A stretch of 6,966 nt of DNA from an uncultured Flavihumibacter sp. (GTDB lineage: Bacteria; Bacteroidota; Bacteroidia; Chitinophagales; Chitinophagaceae): positions 1 through 6,966 of the forward strand of contig CAMLPA010000169.1 in assembly GCA_946481605.1 (NCBI GenBank). Reading direction: 5' to 3'. The number at the start of each line of letters is the position of its first letter. Position 1 is the stretch's first letter. The notes beneath the pieces were generated by a model. That model had not been told where the DNA came from. It searched no databases and saw only the letters and a list, made by a program, of their open reading frames with translations. A program made the translations under genes and the position numbers. Below are positions 5,762 through 6,966 of the stretch, in pieces.

Positions 5762-6966
5762 ATGACCGCACAGGAATACCAGCAGATCGCACATACCATC
5801 CCGCACCAACCTGGTATCTATAAATACTATGATAAACAGGGAACACTGCTGTATGTGGGAAAGGCAAAGAACCTGAGGAAAAGAACGGGTTCTTATTTCA
5901 CAAAAAATTATCCCAACTACAAAACCAAAGAGTTGGTTACCCGCATCCACAGGGTGGAATTCACCATCGTGGACAGCGAGCAGGATGCCTTCCTGCTTGA
6001 AAACGCTCTGATCAAACAATACCGGCCGAAGTACAATATCGACCTGAAGGACGATAAATCGTACCCCTTCATTGTAATCAAAAAAGAACATTTTCCGAGG
6101 GTTTTCCTCACCCGCAACAAGATCAACGACGGCTCAGAATACCTTGGGCCATTCACTTCCGTTGGAAGGGTACGGGAGTTGCTGAATTTCATCCGCCTCA
6201 ACATTCCGTTGCGAACCTGCAAACTGAATCTCTCCCCGGCGAATATCCGGGCAGGCAAGTTTAAAGTATGCCTGGAATACCATCTTGGCAACTGTAAAGG
6301 CCCGTGTGAGGCTTTACAGACTGAAGAAGATTACCAGGCTGGCCTGCTCCAGATCCGGCAGATATTAAAAGGGAATGTTTCTCCCGTGATCCAGCAGTTT
6401 AAGGAACAGATGCAGGCCTTTGCGCAGGACATGGCGTTTGAAAAGGCCGAGATGATGCGCAAGAAAATTGAACACCTCGAAAATTACAACGCCCGCTCCG
6501 TAGTGGTGAGCAGGTACCTCACCAATATCGATGTGTTCTCCCTGCTCAAAGAAGACGAATGGGCCTACGTGAACTACCTGATGGTACAGAACGGCACCAT
6601 CGTTCAAACCCATACCATCCGCCTGGAAACACACCTGGAAGAAACGGATGAAGAAGTACTTGTATTTGCGGTACAGCAGTTAAGAGAAACCTTCAATAGT
6701 CTGGCGGATGAAATAGTAGTTCCCTTCCACATCGAGTTCCCGCTTGAAGCGATTACCATCACTGTTCCAAAAGCCGGCGACAAGAAAAAACTGGTGGAAT
6801 TGTCGTTAAAAAACGTGAACTATTTCCGTGAAGAAATCCGCAAAAAAAAGATCCTCCAACTGGAAGGAAAAGACGACCAGGAAAAGAAAAAAGTCCTGTA
6901 CCAGCTCCAGGAAGAACTCCAGCTACCCGAACTGCCGGTTCATATAGAATGCTTCGACAACTCCAA
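5762..6966 (+). CDS. uvrC: UvrC, excinuclease ABC subunit C (partial, 3' end beyond the window)
   Basis: UvrC makes both incisions around a DNA lesion after UvrA and UvrB have located it (nucleotide excision repair, cytoplasm). 401 codons are visible of about 600 usual for the family. The GIY-YIG nuclease domain, which makes the 3' cut, is at about 13-92: GIY (18-20), YVG (31-33), NLRKR (37-41) and the metal-binding Glu80 in FLLENALIKQYRPKYN. A cysteine cluster follows (153, 170, 178, 182), matching the proposed Fe-S site in E. coli UvrC. The UVR motif that contacts UvrB lies at about 204-242 (FEKAEMMRKKIEHLE). The sequence ends just after ECFDNS, the first motif of the RNase-H-like domain that makes the 5' cut; its Asp is residue 399, like Asp399 of E. 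coli. The start ATG is 9 nt after the lipoprotein stop, and no promoter of its own is seen. No truncation or frameshift is apparent; the 3' end is cut by the window. Confidence 0.98.
   Translation, partial: MTAQEYQQIAHTIPHQPGIYKYYDKQGTLLYVGKAKNLRKRTGSYFTKNYPNYKTKELVTRIHRVEFTIVDSEQDAFLLENALIKQYRPKYNIDLKDDKSYPFIVIKKEHFPRVFLTRNKINDGSEYLGPFTSVGRVRELLNFIRLNIPLRTCKLNLSPANIRAGKFKVCLEYHLGNCKGPCEALQTEEDYQAGLLQIRQILKGNVSPVIQQFKEQMQAFAQDMAFEKAEMMRKKIEHLENYNARSVVVSRYLTNIDVFSLLKEDEWAYVNYLMVQNGTIVQTHTIRLETHLEETDEEVLVFAVQQLRETFNSLADEIVVPFHIEFPLEAITITVPKAGDKKKLVELSLKNVNYFREEIRKKKILQLEGKDDQEKKKVLYQLQEELQLPELPVHIECFDNS

Noticed and set aside
6842..6850. A_AAA_AAG heptamer in uvrC, the same as the dnaX slippery site.
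   Set aside because: There is no nearby stop in the -1 frame and no hairpin or Shine-Dalgarno stimulator. UvrC is not known to use frameshifting.

Overview
The window looks like chromosomal DNA from a member of the Bacteroidota, most likely the Chitinophagaceae. I infer this from protein style: a SusC-like-era TonB receptor without an STN domain, an ECF sigma factor starting with an MTEEAI-type N-terminus, and a sigma-linked protein combining a short cytoplasmic head, one membrane helix and an outer-membrane-type beta-barrel. A TAnnTTTG-type -7 element and the near absence of Shine-Dalgarno sequences also fit. No database search was possible, so the family placement is by eye. All six genes lie on the + strand; I see no convincing gene on the - strand, and no tRNA, rRNA, CRISPR array or insertion sequence.

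Layout: (1) 1-127 is leader sequence with no clear promoter. (2) 128-2347 is a TonB-dependent outer-membrane receptor of the heme/hemoglobin/transferrin receptor type. (3) 2360-2938 is a small two-helix PepSY-domain inner-membrane protein, only 12 nt downstream, so probably the same operon. (4) 2996-3589 is an ECF-type RNA polymerase sigma factor. (5) 3610-5121, 20 nt later, is its likely partner, a 503-residue protein that seems to join an anti-sigma-like cytoplasmic head to an outer-membrane barrel. (6) 5162-5752 is a small lipoprotein of unknown function, preceded by a -7-like box only 4 nt from its ATG. (7) 5762-6966 is uvrC, cut by the window edge at the catalytic Asp of its C-terminal nuclease domain.

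The first pair looks like an uptake unit: the receptor moves an iron compound (heme or siderophore) across the outer membrane, and the PepSY protein may act on it at the inner membrane. The second pair looks like an envelope-signalling unit. The lipoprotein and uvrC are 9 nt apart and probably cotranscribed, with no evident functional link. The most interesting element is the sigma-linked protein at 3610-5121, whose predicted topology would tie the sigma factor in the cytoplasm to a barrel in the outer membrane.
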